Shown piece after piece: positions 6,139 to 14,597 of a DNA stretch of 35,956 bases (the stretch's first letter is position 1; each line of letters opens with the position of its first letter). This stretch comes from Paramuribaculum sp. (GTDB lineage: Bacteria > Bacteroidota > Bacteroidia > Bacteroidales > Muribaculaceae): positions 1-35,956 of the forward strand of contig JAIDTT010000048.1 in the NCBI GenBank assembly GCA_029060545.1. Reading direction: 5' to 3'. Under the pieces are notes generated by a model. The model ran no database searches. It worked only from the letters and a program-made list of their open reading frames with translations, and was not told where the DNA came from. A program made the position numbers and the translations under genes.

Positions 6139-6909
6139 CTACTGAAATTTTACGAGGGGTATCCACTTGGGGTGGGCGGGGGCGTCCTCGCACATCGATA
6201 GCTGGCCTTCGATTCCCTGCTCTTTGGCTGCGAGATAGAAGTGGCTCAGGCCGATACCGAGATCGAGGATCGATGCGGCGGATTTATTCTCGTAGTAGAA
6301 ATATACGGTGTCGCCGTCGACAAGTGCGCGCCACGGTTGGGAGTTGGTGGATGAAGGGGCGAGGCGCATCATTTCGAGCGGCTGATAATACTTGCTCGCC
6401 AGGTCGACGATAAACAGATCGGCCATCGGTTTGCGGCGTGCGCTGCCTACGGCTGCGCGCATCAGTCGCTCCTTCAGGCTCATTTTCTCGGTGGGATAGC
6501 CTACGGGCATTACTGCCTTGAGCGGGGTGTCCGGAGGAAATGCGCAGGCATTGGCGAAGGTAGTGCCTTTGAATGTGCCGGCTATCCAGCAGGTGCCGAG
6601 CCCCATGGATGCGGCCTTGAGCACTATTTGCTCCATCCGGAATCCGAGGGTAAGTTGGGATGCTTCGGAGCCGTCGGTTCCCATAAGAAAATACCATGAT
6701 GCTCCGTTGATTGTGCCGTAGGTGCTTGGCTTGAACGGCCCTTTGAGGTCGAATTTCTTCAATTCAATTGTCACCTTCCCTCCAAACGGCGACTCTGCCC
6801 CGGCTAATTCGGAGAGCAATATTTCGGCTTCCTTTTCGGTCATCTGTCGATGTATGTCGAATGAGCGTACGGAGCGGCGCTCCGCGATTATCCGGTCAAG
6901 ATCTTTCAT
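6139..6909 (-). CDS. Nitroreductase-family FMN oxidoreductase
   Basis: A 256-residue protein. The FMN-phosphate segment ERRSVRSF is at residues 10-17; AASMGLGTCWIAGTF and the repeated-half element RLAPSSTNSQPWR mark a nitroreductase fold. The single-chain layout with a second FMN-binding-like half resembles the 'putative TM1586-type nitroreductase' group, in which one polypeptide mimics the usual dimer. It probably reduces nitro, quinone or flavin substrates with NAD(P)H. The ATG at 6909 (MKDLDRIIAERR) is chosen over 6936 because the -7 box TATATTTG at 6941-6934 would put the start site near 6926. Gene context (HxlR, cupin, DsbA, MDR) fits a redox or electrophile response. Confidence 0.88.
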   Translation of the reverse strand: MKDLDRIIAERRSVRSFDIHRQMTEKEAEILLSELAGAESPFGGKVTIELKKFDLKGPFKPSTYGTINGASWYFLMGTDGSEASQLTLGFRMEQIVLKAASMGLGTCWIAGTFKGTTFANACAFPPDTPLKAVMPVGYPTEKMSLKERLMRAAVGSARRKPMADLFIVDLASKYYQPLEMMRLAPSSTNSQPWRALVDGDTVYFYYENKSAASILDLGIGLSHFYLAAKEQGIEGQLSMCEDAPAHPKWIPLVKFQ

Positions 6910-6933
6910 ATCCGTATGACTTTTTTGTGGTTG

Positions 6934-6941
6934 CAAATATA
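6934..6941 (-). promoter_or_regulatory. -7 element for the nitroreductase gene
   Basis: TATATTTG on the minus strand, about 25 bp before the chosen ATG. The -33 position holds only a poor CTG-like match. Confidence 0.6.
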
Positions 6942-7038
6942 GGATATTTTTTAATAACGACAGAAAAAACTGACCGGGTCAACATTTGTGGCTGTCCGGG
7001 CGTTGTATAGACAGAAACCAACTAAACCTATCTATATT

Positions 7039-7743
7039 ATGATGACATTGACTATATGGAGCGATTTCGCTTGCCCCTATTGCTACATCGGCGAACGCCG
7101 TCTGCAGAAAGCTATTGAAGTGATGGGTCTGACCGACGAGGTCCGGATCGACTATCGCGCTTACGAACTTGACCCCAATGCGCCGAAGGTGGTTACGGGT
7201 TCTACTCCCGAACGATTTGCGAGGAAGTATCGCCTGTCGCTCGAAGATGCCCGCAAGAAGGTCGACGAGATTTCAGCTCTTGGCCGAGAGATCGGCATCG
7301 ACTTCCGCTATGCCACCACTCAATATTCCAATACTCGCGATGCTCACCGCCTGATGAAGTTGGCCGAAGCGAAGTATGACCGCGCCACGGTGGAACGTCT
7401 CAACGAGGCTCTCTTCGCCGCATATTTTACCGAGAATCTTGTGCTGGCCGACCACGCCGTATTGCTCGACAAGGCAGTGTCGGTCGGGATGAACGCCGAT
7501 GATGTGAAGGCGGTGCTTGATAGCGATGAATATGCCGACGAGGTTCGTCTTGACGAGCGTGAGGCTGCGATGCGCGGTGTGCGCGGCGTGCCATACATAG
7601 TGTTTGGCGGTAACTTCGCGGTGCCGGGTGCTATGGAGGTCGACGGTTTCAAGATGGCGCTTGAGCGCGAGCTGCGCAATCAGAAGCAGGCCGAAGAGGC
7701 TCAAGATGTGCATTCTTGTGGTCCTGAAGGTTGTAAACTCTAA
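7039..7743 (+). CDS. DsbA-family (FrnE-like) thioredoxin-fold oxidoreductase
   Basis: A 234-residue cytoplasmic protein without a signal peptide. The active-site motif CPYC is at residues 12-15 (SDFACPYCYIGERRL), followed by the inserted helical domain typical of 2-hydroxychromene-2-carboxylate isomerase/FrnE relatives and the cis-Pro region VRGVPYIVFGG near 190-200. A second Cys pair ends the protein (CGPEGCKL), possibly a C-terminal redox or metal-binding tail. FrnE-like proteins act as disulfide oxidoreductases or isomerases in the cytoplasm. Two ATG codons in tandem (7039, 7042) make the start uncertain by one residue; a longer frame from 6988 is not supported. The metallo-beta-lactamase-fold gene follows after 12 nt, so they are probably co-transcribed. 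Confidence 0.88.
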   Translation: MMTLTIWSDFACPYCYIGERRLQKAIEVMGLTDEVRIDYRAYELDPNAPKVVTGSTPERFARKYRLSLEDARKKVDEISALGREIGIDFRYATTQYSNTRDAHRLMKLAEAKYDRATVERLNEALFAAYFTENLVLADHAVLLDKAVSVGMNADDVKAVLDSDEYADEVRLDEREAAMRGVRGVPYIVFGGNFAVPGAMEVDGFKMALERELRNQKQAEEAQDVHSCGPEGCKL

Positions 7744-7755
7744 TTGCCGACGGCT

Positions 7756-8385
7756 ATGGTAAAGGAATTGCAAGTGCAGGGCGTATTTGCCGAAAACTGC
7801 TATTTCTATATCGACGAACACACTCGGAGCGGTTTTCTGATCGATCCGGGTGCGCAGGCCGGTCTTATCTACGATGTGATCCGCCGCAACGACTGGCATA
7901 TCGAGAAGATACTGCTCACACACGGCCACTTCGACCATCTGGGTGCCGCCGAGCAATTGCGCGAGGCTCTTGTGGCGCCGGTGTATGTCTACCCCTCAGA
8001 TGCACCCTATCTTACCGATCCGTACCTGAATCTCAGCGGTAGCTCCGGTCAGCCGGTCACGGTGCCTCACTATGAGGAGTTTTCCGATGGTGAGGTGATA
8101 CGCCTTAAGGCCAACTCGGAATATTATCTGAAAGTGATCCATACCCCGGGCCATACGCCCGGGTCGGTGACGCTTTGGTCGCCGAGCGAGAAGGTGGCGT
8201 TTGTGGGCGATACGCTTTATGAGCACGGACCCGGTCTGACTCATTTTCCGGGTGGCAACCGGCAGGAACTGGAGCGCTCGATAGTGGATAAGATACTGAC
8301 ACTGCCGGAGGATACGGTGTTGCTGTCGGGCCATTCATCGCCGATCACTGTAGCGGAGGAGCGCCGGATACTATTGGGGCGCTGA
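7756..8385 (+). CDS. MBL-fold metallo-hydrolase (glyoxalase II-like)
   Basis: A 209-residue hydrolase. THGHFDHLG at 55-63 supplies the HxHxDH zinc motif; HTPGHTPGS provides the third-motif His, FVGDTLYEHGPG the bridging Asp, and LLSGHSSPIT the last His. This is the small glyoxalase II-like group, which hydrolyses thioesters or other labile bonds, usually with two metal ions. The ATG at 7756 (MVKELQVQG) is preferred to an in-frame TTG at 7744. It is 12 nt downstream of the DsbA-family gene, which suggests joint work on thiol or thioester chemistry. Confidence 0.9.
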   Translation: MVKELQVQGVFAENCYFYIDEHTRSGFLIDPGAQAGLIYDVIRRNDWHIEKILLTHGHFDHLGAAEQLREALVAPVYVYPSDAPYLTDPYLNLSGSSGQPVTVPHYEEFSDGEVIRLKANSEYYLKVIHTPGHTPGSVTLWSPSEKVAFVGDTLYEHGPGLTHFPGGNRQELERSIVDKILTLPEDTVLLSGHSSPITVAEERRILLGR

Positions 8386-8404
8386 AGGATTTGAGCTTTT
8401 TTGC

Positions 8405-8412
8405 TATCTTTG
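8405..8412 (+). promoter_or_regulatory. -7 element for the isomerase-like gene
   Basis: TATCTTTG matches TAnnTTTG; a CTG at 8382-8384 sits at the 20-bp -33 distance. The start site would be near 8419, leaving a leader of about 24 nt. Confidence 0.6.
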
Positions 8413-8442
8413 CGGAAGTAATTAGTCCTTATCCGAATAGTG

Positions 8443-9648
8443 ATGAAACCGCACCTTAAACTCTATCGCGCCATTTCCGAACTGCACAACCCGGAGGCAG
8501 TGCAGTCGGCTCACCAAGATCTATTTGCGGCTTTAGAGCCGGTATTCGATATCGAAATGCTTCCGCTTGATGCGCTGAAGGATGCCGATGATGTAGCTTT
8601 CCTGTTTGTCGCCACCGGCGGCGTAGAGGAGGGGGTACGCGAGGCTGTGGCGCGATCGCGTGTGTCGGGCATCTATCTCGTGGCCGACGGACTGCAGAAC
8701 TCGCTTGCCGCATCGATGGAGATTGCAGCATGGCTCGGAGCGAAGGGTATCGGTGCACGCATCGTGCATGGTGCGCCCGATGATATGGCACACGAACTGC
8801 TGTCGGTGCAGAGAGCCGAAGCTTTGCGCGGATGTCGTGTGGGGCTGATAGGCGGTGCGTCGGGGTGGCTTATCTCGAGTGATATAGACTTCGGGAAGGT
8901 AGGGGAGCGCTATGGTATAGAGTTCGTAAGGATCGGGCTTGATGAGGTGATCGAGGAGTATCATCGCTCAGAACCCGCGGTGGTGGAGGGTATCGGATCG
9001 CTCCGTCGTGTGGAGCCCACGGCCGAGGATCTCGACAAGGCGCTCCGGCTGACGTCGGCCATCGGTACGGTCGTGAACCGCTATCGGCTCGATGCTTTCA
9101 CGCTGAAATGCTTCGATCTGCTCGCACCGCTTGGTACTACGGGATGTATGGCGCTCGCAGTATTCAACTCACGTGGTATACCTGCCGGATGTGAGGGTGA
9201 TGTGCCGGCGCTGCTCACGATGCTGCTTGCCCGCCGGGTGATGGGTGTGGAGGCATTTATGGCTAATCCGTCGCATATCGACAGGGTCAACAACCGGATT
9301 ATATTCGCTCACTGCACACTTCCGCTGGCGATGGCCGAACGCAATATTCTGCGCAGCCATTTCGAGAGTGGTATCGGTGTGGCACTGCAGGGTGTGCTTC
9401 CGCTCGGCGATGTGACGGTGGTGAAATGGTGGGGCCCGGAGATGGAGCATTACTTCATATCACGCGGACGCCTGGTGGAGAATCTCGATAATCCGTCGAT
9501 GTGTCGCACGCAGGTGTGTCTTGCACTCGACGAGAGCGTGGATTACTTCCTGACTAATCCGCTTGGCAATCACCACATAATACTGCTTGGTGATCATTCC
9601 GAAGCATTCCGCCGGTTCTTTACTTCCAACAGAAGGCTCCGGGAGTGA
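8443..9648 (+). CDS. L-fucose isomerase-like protein
   Basis: A 401-residue protein of the fucose/arabinose isomerase superfamily (COG2407-like, shorter than the about 590-residue FucI). The metal-site region GIPAGCEGDVPALLTMLL (Cys250-Glu251-Gly-Asp) is typical, as is FAHCTLP near 285 and the GGxSGWLISS element after the first Rossmann-like domain. The N-terminal domain has the FVATGGVEEGV and ADGLQNSLAASMEI pattern of this group. Sugar substrate cannot be assigned, and no kinase or aldolase partner is adjacent. An ATG at 8443 is used; a GTG directly before it is in frame. Its last 29 bp overlap the end of the convergent beta-propeller gene, so both stops lie inside the other's coding sequence. 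Confidence 0.78.
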   Translation: MKPHLKLYRAISELHNPEAVQSAHQDLFAALEPVFDIEMLPLDALKDADDVAFLFVATGGVEEGVREAVARSRVSGIYLVADGLQNSLAASMEIAAWLGAKGIGARIVHGAPDDMAHELLSVQRAEALRGCRVGLIGGASGWLISSDIDFGKVGERYGIEFVRIGLDEVIEEYHRSEPAVVEGIGSLRRVEPTAEDLDKALRLTSAIGTVVNRYRLDAFTLKCFDLLAPLGTTGCMALAVFNSRGIPAGCEGDVPALLTMLLARRVMGVEAFMANPSHIDRVNNRIIFAHCTLPLAMAERNILRSHFESGIGVALQGVLPLGDVTVVKWWGPEMEHYFISRGRLVENLDNPSMCRTQVCLALDESVDYFLTNPLGNHHIILLGDHSEAFRRFFTSNRRLRE

Positions 9649-10702
9649 TGCCGACATAAAATTCGTCGAGCAATTCGCCGTCAGGAGAGAAGCGGTAGAT
9701 CATACCCTGCTGCTGATAGTCGATGGCGTCGGCCACATATACCTCGCCATTGACGGGGTTGATAGTGAGGCCGTAATATTTCGTATCGCGGTATTTTAGG
9801 AATGGGCGTACGGGGAGACGTTCGGATGTGACATCCATACTCCAGATATCGTTGTTGATCCAGTACAGACGGTCGCGTTCGCCATTGAGCTGCACTTCGC
9901 TCGGCCAGTCGCCGAGTTTGAACTTAAAGCGGCGCTCTATGGTAAATGTCTCAGCGTCGATACGGTAGAGCGACGGAGCCTCATAGCCGTAAGGGGAGCC
10001 TTCGTATCCGCCGTCGGTCACTGTCCAGAGTTTGTTGTATTTGTCGAGCACGAGCGACGTGGGCTGTATGCCTACGGTTAGTTCGTCGACTACGCGGTCG
10101 GTCTCGGTGTCGATCTTTATGATGCGGTTCTGATAACTCCAGCAGTTGCAGTACACGTACTTACCGTATTGTACCATCTGCTCGGTGGATCCGCTCTCCA
10201 TTGTCATATCGGGCACCTGAATGTAGCCCGTGATTTCGTATGTGGATGGGTTGACGATGAATATGCGGTTGTCCCACAGTTGGGTGACGTAGGCTTTCTC
10301 ATCGCTCAGGAAGTGGATGTAGCGCGGAGATGTGAGGTTTTCGATATGGCCGAGTACCTTGAATGTATTGAGGTCGATGGCAAAGATCACGTGAGAGTTG
10401 TTGACTACGATCCATCCCTTGCCTCCATATATGGTCATCGATTGGGCCACATCGCCAAGCTTAATGCCGTTGGCGCGGGCAAACACTTCGTTTTGCACCT
10501 GATTGGTGGCGGGGTCGTAATACGATAGAGAGGCGTTGCCGTATAGGAAGTTGCCTTCGTTGGTGATGAACAGACCGGAGCCTGTGGCATCGAAATCTTC
10601 GGTAATCTCTCCGTAATCCCATTCCATGCAGCCTGTCAGCGACAGGACTGCACAGAATAAGACGACAGAAAAAAGGAATATCTTTTGGATTATCTTTTTC
10701 AT
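9620..10702 (-). CDS. DUF5074/YncE-type beta-propeller lipoprotein, BtuG-like
   Basis: A 360-residue lipoprotein: hydrophobic signal, lipobox LTGC with Cys25, then repeated propeller blades (NEGNFLYGNASLSYYD, AIDLNTFKVLGHI, IVNPSTYEITGYI, KIDTETDRVVDEL, RIDAETFTIERRF). The blade pattern and length match DUF5074/YncE-like proteins, the group that includes the surface cobalamin-binding protein BtuG of Bacteroides. Placement downstream of a cobalamin riboswitch in a lipoprotein operon supports cobalamin or corrinoid capture; this is inference from context and family. The ATG at 10702 overlaps the preceding stop as ATGA. A longer frame to 10762 is antisense to nothing useful and lacks a signal. 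It overlaps the convergent isomerase-like gene by 29 bp. No btuB lies next to it. Confidence 0.85.
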   Translation of the reverse strand: MKKIIQKIFLFSVVLFCAVLSLTGCMEWDYGEITEDFDATGSGLFITNEGNFLYGNASLSYYDPATNQVQNEVFARANGIKLGDVAQSMTIYGGKGWIVVNNSHVIFAIDLNTFKVLGHIENLTSPRYIHFLSDEKAYVTQLWDNRIFIVNPSTYEITGYIQVPDMTMESGSTEQMVQYGKYVYCNCWSYQNRIIKIDTETDRVVDELTVGIQPTSLVLDKYNKLWTVTDGGYEGSPYGYEAPSLYRIDAETFTIERRFKFKLGDWPSEVQLNGERDRLYWINNDIWSMDVTSERLPVRPFLKYRDTKYYGLTINPVNGEVYVADAIDYQQQGMIYRFSPDGELLDEFYVGITPGAFCWK

Positions 10703-12474
10703 TTCCCGGCGAGATTCAGGTCCTCGAATCCGAATACTTCGGTAGATACTTCGCCGAGCCATCCGGCTTTGCTGTTGATGCCGGTGTGTACGCGGATGAA
10801 GTCAATGTATCGCAGATTGATATGAGTGCCGTTGATATACATTGCGTTTTTGATAAGGAAGCCGTTGCGCTGTCCCTCGCCTCCGCCGGAGTCATTGCTC
10901 GACAGTACGTCGCTGCCCATATTGTCGGCATAGCCCCAGGCGAAGCAACTGTTGTCCCACATACCGGTATCGCTGTTCTGACTGGTGCGATCCTTCAGGC
11001 GGGTGCCGCGCAGGGTATAACTGTCAGCCTCGATCCATGCGGGGTAATAGTATGGTTGCTTGTGGAATGCCGAGAGATAGTCTACAGTACCGCTCTGACC
11101 GAGACAATCGGTCCACTGCACATTCATGGCTGGAGCCGACGGACGATAGTAGGTGACGGCATAGTCGGATAGTGTCTCCGCCTTTCCGGTCTCGGATCCG
11201 CGGAGTTCATACCATTCATCGTCCGGCAGGCCGTTGCCGTTGACGTCCTGACTCACGTACACGATACCCGGCTCGTTGGAACCGCCGGTGCCGGTGTTGA
11301 CATTGAAGAATGCGTTGGCCATGATGGAGAAGTCGTAGGAGGTCTCGATATTCTCAATACTATGGTCGAAGCCTACGATGATGTAACCGCCGAATGCTCC
11401 AAGCGATACATATTGCTCCTCGCGCATGCGCTGCATAGCCCATTCTGCGGCAGCTTCGTGGGAGGTGCCTGTGAAACCGCCTGAAGCAGTCTCGCCGATA
11501 AATTGACCGGGGGCGGGTACCCACTCGAATACCTTATTGCACCGCGAACTGCTGGCCGAGCCCGGTTTGCGCCATCGGGACTCTTCGGTAGCGTCGACAC
11601 ACACCACGGTGACTGATGCACCCGCGGAGCCGTCGACTGTCAGGTTTACCACATACTCACCCGGAGTATCGGGTGTGAATGTGAAGATATCGCTGTCACA
11701 TTCTACCGGTTGTCCGTCGACGCTCCATTCAAACAGCGTGGCATCCAGACCGCTTATGATGGGGCGGAGCATCACCGCGCGTCCGGCAAATGTATAGCGT
11801 GTGGTGGATGTCATGAAATAGGACTGCGAGGGGAATTCGAGGGTGAAGGGGAGGCTGTCGAGCACACGGATAGTGAATGAGCGTGTGTCAGAGCCGTCGA
11901 TGTTGGTGGCGGTGACGCTGACCGCGTAGTCGCCGGTGGTCTCGGCTACGAAGTGGAGAGTGCGGGTGGTCGAATACTCTTTTCCGTCGATTACCCAGCT
12001 GACCGAGAGATCGGTGTCGTCGTCGGTAGTATTGGCTATCTCCGGCGTGAGCACATAGTCGGTTCCGGTTTTGAGGACCAACTCGTCGCCGGCAAAGGGG
12101 AGCGAGATGTAGGGTATGCCGGGCTCAAGTACGTCGACACGCATCTCCTCGGTAATGCTACCTCCCGATGTGGTCACTGTGAGGTCGATATAATATTCGC
12201 CCGCCTCATCCCAGCTTGATGTGAATGTAGGGGCGGTACCTCGTAGCACACCGTCGACCTTCCATGTGTACGTGGCGCCTTCAGCGTTTTCGTATCTCGG
12301 TGCGATGGTGAGTTCACGTCCTACCTTGACATCATAGACGCCGGTAGGATTATCGAGGATGATGCGCGGAGGCACACCGGTGGTGATAAGATCGTCCTTG
12401 TTGCATGACGAGAGCATCCCTCCGGCCAGTAAGGCCGAAAGGATGCAAAGGTATGAAAAGAGTGTTCGGGTCAT
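10699..12474 (-). CDS. PKD-repeat surface lipoprotein of the cobalamin-riboswitch operon
   Basis: A 591-residue lipoprotein with lipobox LSSC (Cys24). About three PKD/Ig-like domains follow, each ending in a pattern such as GEYYIDLTVT, GDYAVSVTAT and GEYVVNLTV (roughly residues 35-285). The C-terminal half (from GSASSSRCNKVFEWVPAPGQF) holds an acidic, Asn/Gly-rich segment with DVNGNGLPDDEWYEL, a calcium-loop-like stretch. This architecture is common beside DUF5074 propellers in Bacteroidales cobalamin loci; its own role is not known to me. It is 9 nt downstream of the DUF4465 gene and ATGA-coupled to the propeller gene. Confidence 0.82.
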   Translation of the reverse strand: MTRTLFSYLCILSALLAGGMLSSCNKDDLITTGVPPRIILDNPTGVYDVKVGRELTIAPRYENAEGATYTWKVDGVLRGTAPTFTSSWDEAGEYYIDLTVTTSGGSITEEMRVDVLEPGIPYISLPFAGDELVLKTGTDYVLTPEIANTTDDDTDLSVSWVIDGKEYSTTRTLHFVAETTGDYAVSVTATNIDGSDTRSFTIRVLDSLPFTLEFPSQSYFMTSTTRYTFAGRAVMLRPIISGLDATLFEWSVDGQPVECDSDIFTFTPDTPGEYVVNLTVDGSAGASVTVVCVDATEESRWRKPGSASSSRCNKVFEWVPAPGQFIGETASGGFTGTSHEAAAEWAMQRMREEQYVSLGAFGGYIIVGFDHSIENIETSYDFSIMANAFFNVNTGTGGSNEPGIVYVSQDVNGNGLPDDEWYELRGSETGKAETLSDYAVTYYRPSAPAMNVQWTDCLGQSGTVDYLSAFHKQPYYYPAWIEADSYTLRGTRLKDRTSQNSDTGMWDNSCFAWGYADNMGSDVLSSNDSGGGEGQRNGFLIKNAMYINGTHINLRYIDFIRVHTGINSKAGWLGEVSTEVFGFEDLNLAGK

Positions 12475-12483
12475 TAATCAGTC

Positions 12484-14133
12484 TTAGAATAATACGGTTA
12501 CGTCGTCGTATGCGAAGTAGGCGGGCTGGCTGAATCCGGCACCGTTGTCGCTCGAACCGGTCACGTTGAACTCGATTTTAGCTACTTTGCCCAGCGATGA
12601 AAGATCCCACTTGGTCCAGTCACGGACAATATTGTCGGGACCGTCGCAGGTGTAGAAGTATGTTTCGCCGACCTTGTTACCTTCAGCATTGTAGCCGGTA
12701 GCTATGAGTTTTACCCAGTCGTCGGGACCGATTTTGGCTGTAAGGCCGTTGCCGGATACGTAGCAATTCATCGCATAGAGGGTGTTCATTACCCACATAG
12801 ACTCTACTACGTGTTCCAGACCGTCGCCGAATGTAAGTGCGGCGAGGACTGCATCGTTGGTGTATCCGGAATTATCACGATATCCGTAATGAATGGCGAA
12901 ATTAGCTGAACCATTATGACCGGATGTGCCATAGACTGAAAGCTGATGAGAGAAGTCGCCGAGCGACAGATCGGTGCTTACATAGTTGGATACGGCGTGG
13001 CCTCCACCCCAATAGCAGTACATGCCATAGCGCTGTGAGATTTCGTGCTTGAGTTCGGTATTGCCTTTGTCGTACCACATGTAAGGCTCATCCATACCCC
13101 AACCGGAATCACCGTAGAGCATCAAGCCCCCATACTCCTTGCTATCGATAAGGTCAGACCAATTGGTGATATTCTTCGAGCAGTATGCGAGGGTATAAGC
13201 GGGGAACTTGACATCGGCATCTTCAAATGTGAGTATGCGACGGTCTACGGTAGTCACTGCTATGCGTACAATCATGCTCGTGCCGGCAGTGGAAACCACG
13301 GTGACGTCAACCGATCCTTCCTGTTCGGCATAAGTATTGGCTTCTGCGGGTGCGGTGATGGTAAGGGTGTTGTCGGCAAATGCGGCACGCCATCCATCGG
13401 GCTTGCTTATCGTATAGGATGCGATGTTGGCTGTCTCTACTGCAAATGATTTGCTCTCGCCACACCGGATCACCTGTACGCCTTCGGCATCCTGCACGGC
13501 AAACAGAGGTGCGGAGGCATCGTAGCGGGCTACTTGAAATTCAGTGCCGTCGGTGAGGGTAAATACTACATAGGCGGGATTGGATGTGTCGACACTTGCA
13601 AATATCGATTCGCCGCTCTCACCCTTGGATGATACGCCGGTCGAAGTCCATACGGCACCGCCGTCGGTCGAGATCTCCCATTCGCCTGTAGTGGGGTTGA
13701 TTCGCAGCTGAGGTGCTACGGCATCGTTGCCGTCGAGTGCGGTAGCGCGTACCTTTTCGCCGTCGACAATGAGCCATTCGCCCCCGATGGTCCAGTAGTA
13801 GAGGCCGTCGTCGGCTTTACGTACGGAGATTTCGGGAGCCGATGCTCCGTCGATACCATTGGTGATAGTGGCCTCCGAACCATCAGAGAATTTGATGGTG
13901 TAGCCGTCGGATGTAGGGGTGATGGAGGTGATGGAGATATTGTTCTGCAGGGCTTCCACGATAGCCTGAAGCGACTTGATGTCGGCATTCATCTGAGCGG
14001 ATGCCTTCTCAAGGTTTTCTACTCGATCTTCAATACCGTTGACGGCACTCCAGAGATCGGAATCATCGTAGCTACAGGCCGACGGAATGAGTGCGGCTGC
14101 GGCAACTGACAGGATAATAAATGACTTTCGCAT
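12484..14133 (-). CDS. DUF4988/DUF4465 lipoprotein, first gene after the cobalamin riboswitch
   Basis: A 549-residue lipoprotein. Lipobox IPSAC gives Cys20; a coiled-coil follows (IEDRVENLEK, IKSLQAIVEALQ, about 30-65), then Gly/Asp-rich repeats with the GIDGASAPEISVRK and GGEWLIVDG patterns typical of DUF4988, a BACON/Ig-like middle, and from about residue 305 a DUF4465-type jelly-roll-like domain (ILTFEDADVKFP ... YFAYDDVTVLF). As I recall, a family of surface cobalamin-binding lipoproteins (BtuH) from such loci is of this kind; I am not certain of the equivalence. The ATG at 14133 (MRKSFIILS) is the only start that yields a lipoprotein signal; the frame runs open to 14394 through the riboswitch leader. 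Expression should be shut down by cobalamin. Confidence 0.83.
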   Translation of the reverse strand: MRKSFIILSVAAAALIPSACSYDDSDLWSAVNGIEDRVENLEKASAQMNADIKSLQAIVEALQNNISITSITPTSDGYTIKFSDGSEATITNGIDGASAPEISVRKADDGLYYWTIGGEWLIVDGEKVRATALDGNDAVAPQLRINPTTGEWEISTDGGAVWTSTGVSSKGESGESIFASVDTSNPAYVVFTLTDGTEFQVARYDASAPLFAVQDAEGVQVIRCGESKSFAVETANIASYTISKPDGWRAAFADNTLTITAPAEANTYAEQEGSVDVTVVSTAGTSMIVRIAVTTVDRRILTFEDADVKFPAYTLAYCSKNITNWSDLIDSKEYGGLMLYGDSGWGMDEPYMWYDKGNTELKHEISQRYGMYCYWGGGHAVSNYVSTDLSLGDFSHQLSVYGTSGHNGSANFAIHYGYRDNSGYTNDAVLAALTFGDGLEHVVESMWVMNTLYAMNCYVSGNGLTAKIGPDDWVKLIATGYNAEGNKVGETYFYTCDGPDNIVRDWTKWDLSSLGKVAKIEFNVTGSSDNGAGFSQPAYFAYDDVTVLF

Positions 14134-14167
14134 AATGATATGGTTTGATAAAAATAGAGTTATACGC

Positions 14168-14199
14168 AAAATAAAATCCCGTTCGCGTAAATCTACGGG
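14168..14199 (-). terminator. Possible expression-platform stem with T-rich tail
   Basis: On the minus strand, CCCGT (14199-14195) can pair with ACGGG (14182-14178), followed by ATTTTATTTT. A second, mutually exclusive stem (CGTTC with GAACG) overlaps it. This could be the off-switch of the riboswitch, or chance; the stems are only 5 bp. Confidence 0.3.
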
Positions 14200-14350
14200 T
14201 GAACGTAGAGTGCGGACGGGGTAGTGGTGTCGGTTTGGTTTTGCGCATATGTGACTTAGGGAGTGGTATCTCCACAGTCGCCATTGACAACGAAAGCCGG
14301 AAAACTGCTGCCCATAGACCCGCAGGCACGTTCGTATATATCGGTCGAAT

Positions 14351-14559
14351 GGCAGGTCTTCTGACTTATCCCGGTATCTTTCGCGCCTTCCCAATCAGAG
14401 AGATTGATCAGTGGCAGGTTGCGAAATACCGTCTGCATCGCCACGCTGATAGCGCAGGCGAGGCGGGAATTACAGCAGCGGGTACTGTCGGGGATTCTCA
14501 CCCCGTTCCCTTTTGATGCCCCTCAATGCCTCCTCTCTCGGATGGCGGAGCAACCATTT
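14351..14559 (-). ncRNA. Cobalamin riboswitch
   Basis: Read on the minus strand, the segment has GGGAACGGGGTGAGAATCCC, then CAGTACCCGCTGCTGTAA (the conserved core of cobalamin aptamers), a variable region, and ends with AAGTCAGAAGACCTGCC at 14367-14351, the B12 box. These elements and their order are diagnostic. A -7 box at 14573-14566 puts the transcript start near 14559. It is followed by about 210 nt of leader before the first lipoprotein ATG at 14133 and should repress the three-gene operon when adenosyl- or methylcobalamin is abundant. Confidence 0.93.
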
Positions 14560-14565
14560 CGGACG

Positions 14566-14573
14566 CAAAGGTA
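14566..14573 (-). promoter_or_regulatory. -7 element upstream of the cobalamin riboswitch
   Basis: TACCTTTG on the minus strand, matching TAnnTTTG. It lies only about 25 bp after the stop of the upstream PH-like gene; the -33 region (TTTCG) is poor. Confidence 0.65.
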
Positions 14574-14597
14574 ATAAAAATTTTGATAAAGCGAAAT

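Noticed and set aside
14134-14394. In-frame upstream extension of the DUF4465 lipoprotein gene
   Set aside because: It runs through the riboswitch leader and would bury the lipoprotein signal 87 residues inside the protein.
14199-14516. Plus-strand open frame over the cobalamin aptamer
   Set aside because: The aptamer core and B12 box explain the sequence constraint; no protein features are visible.
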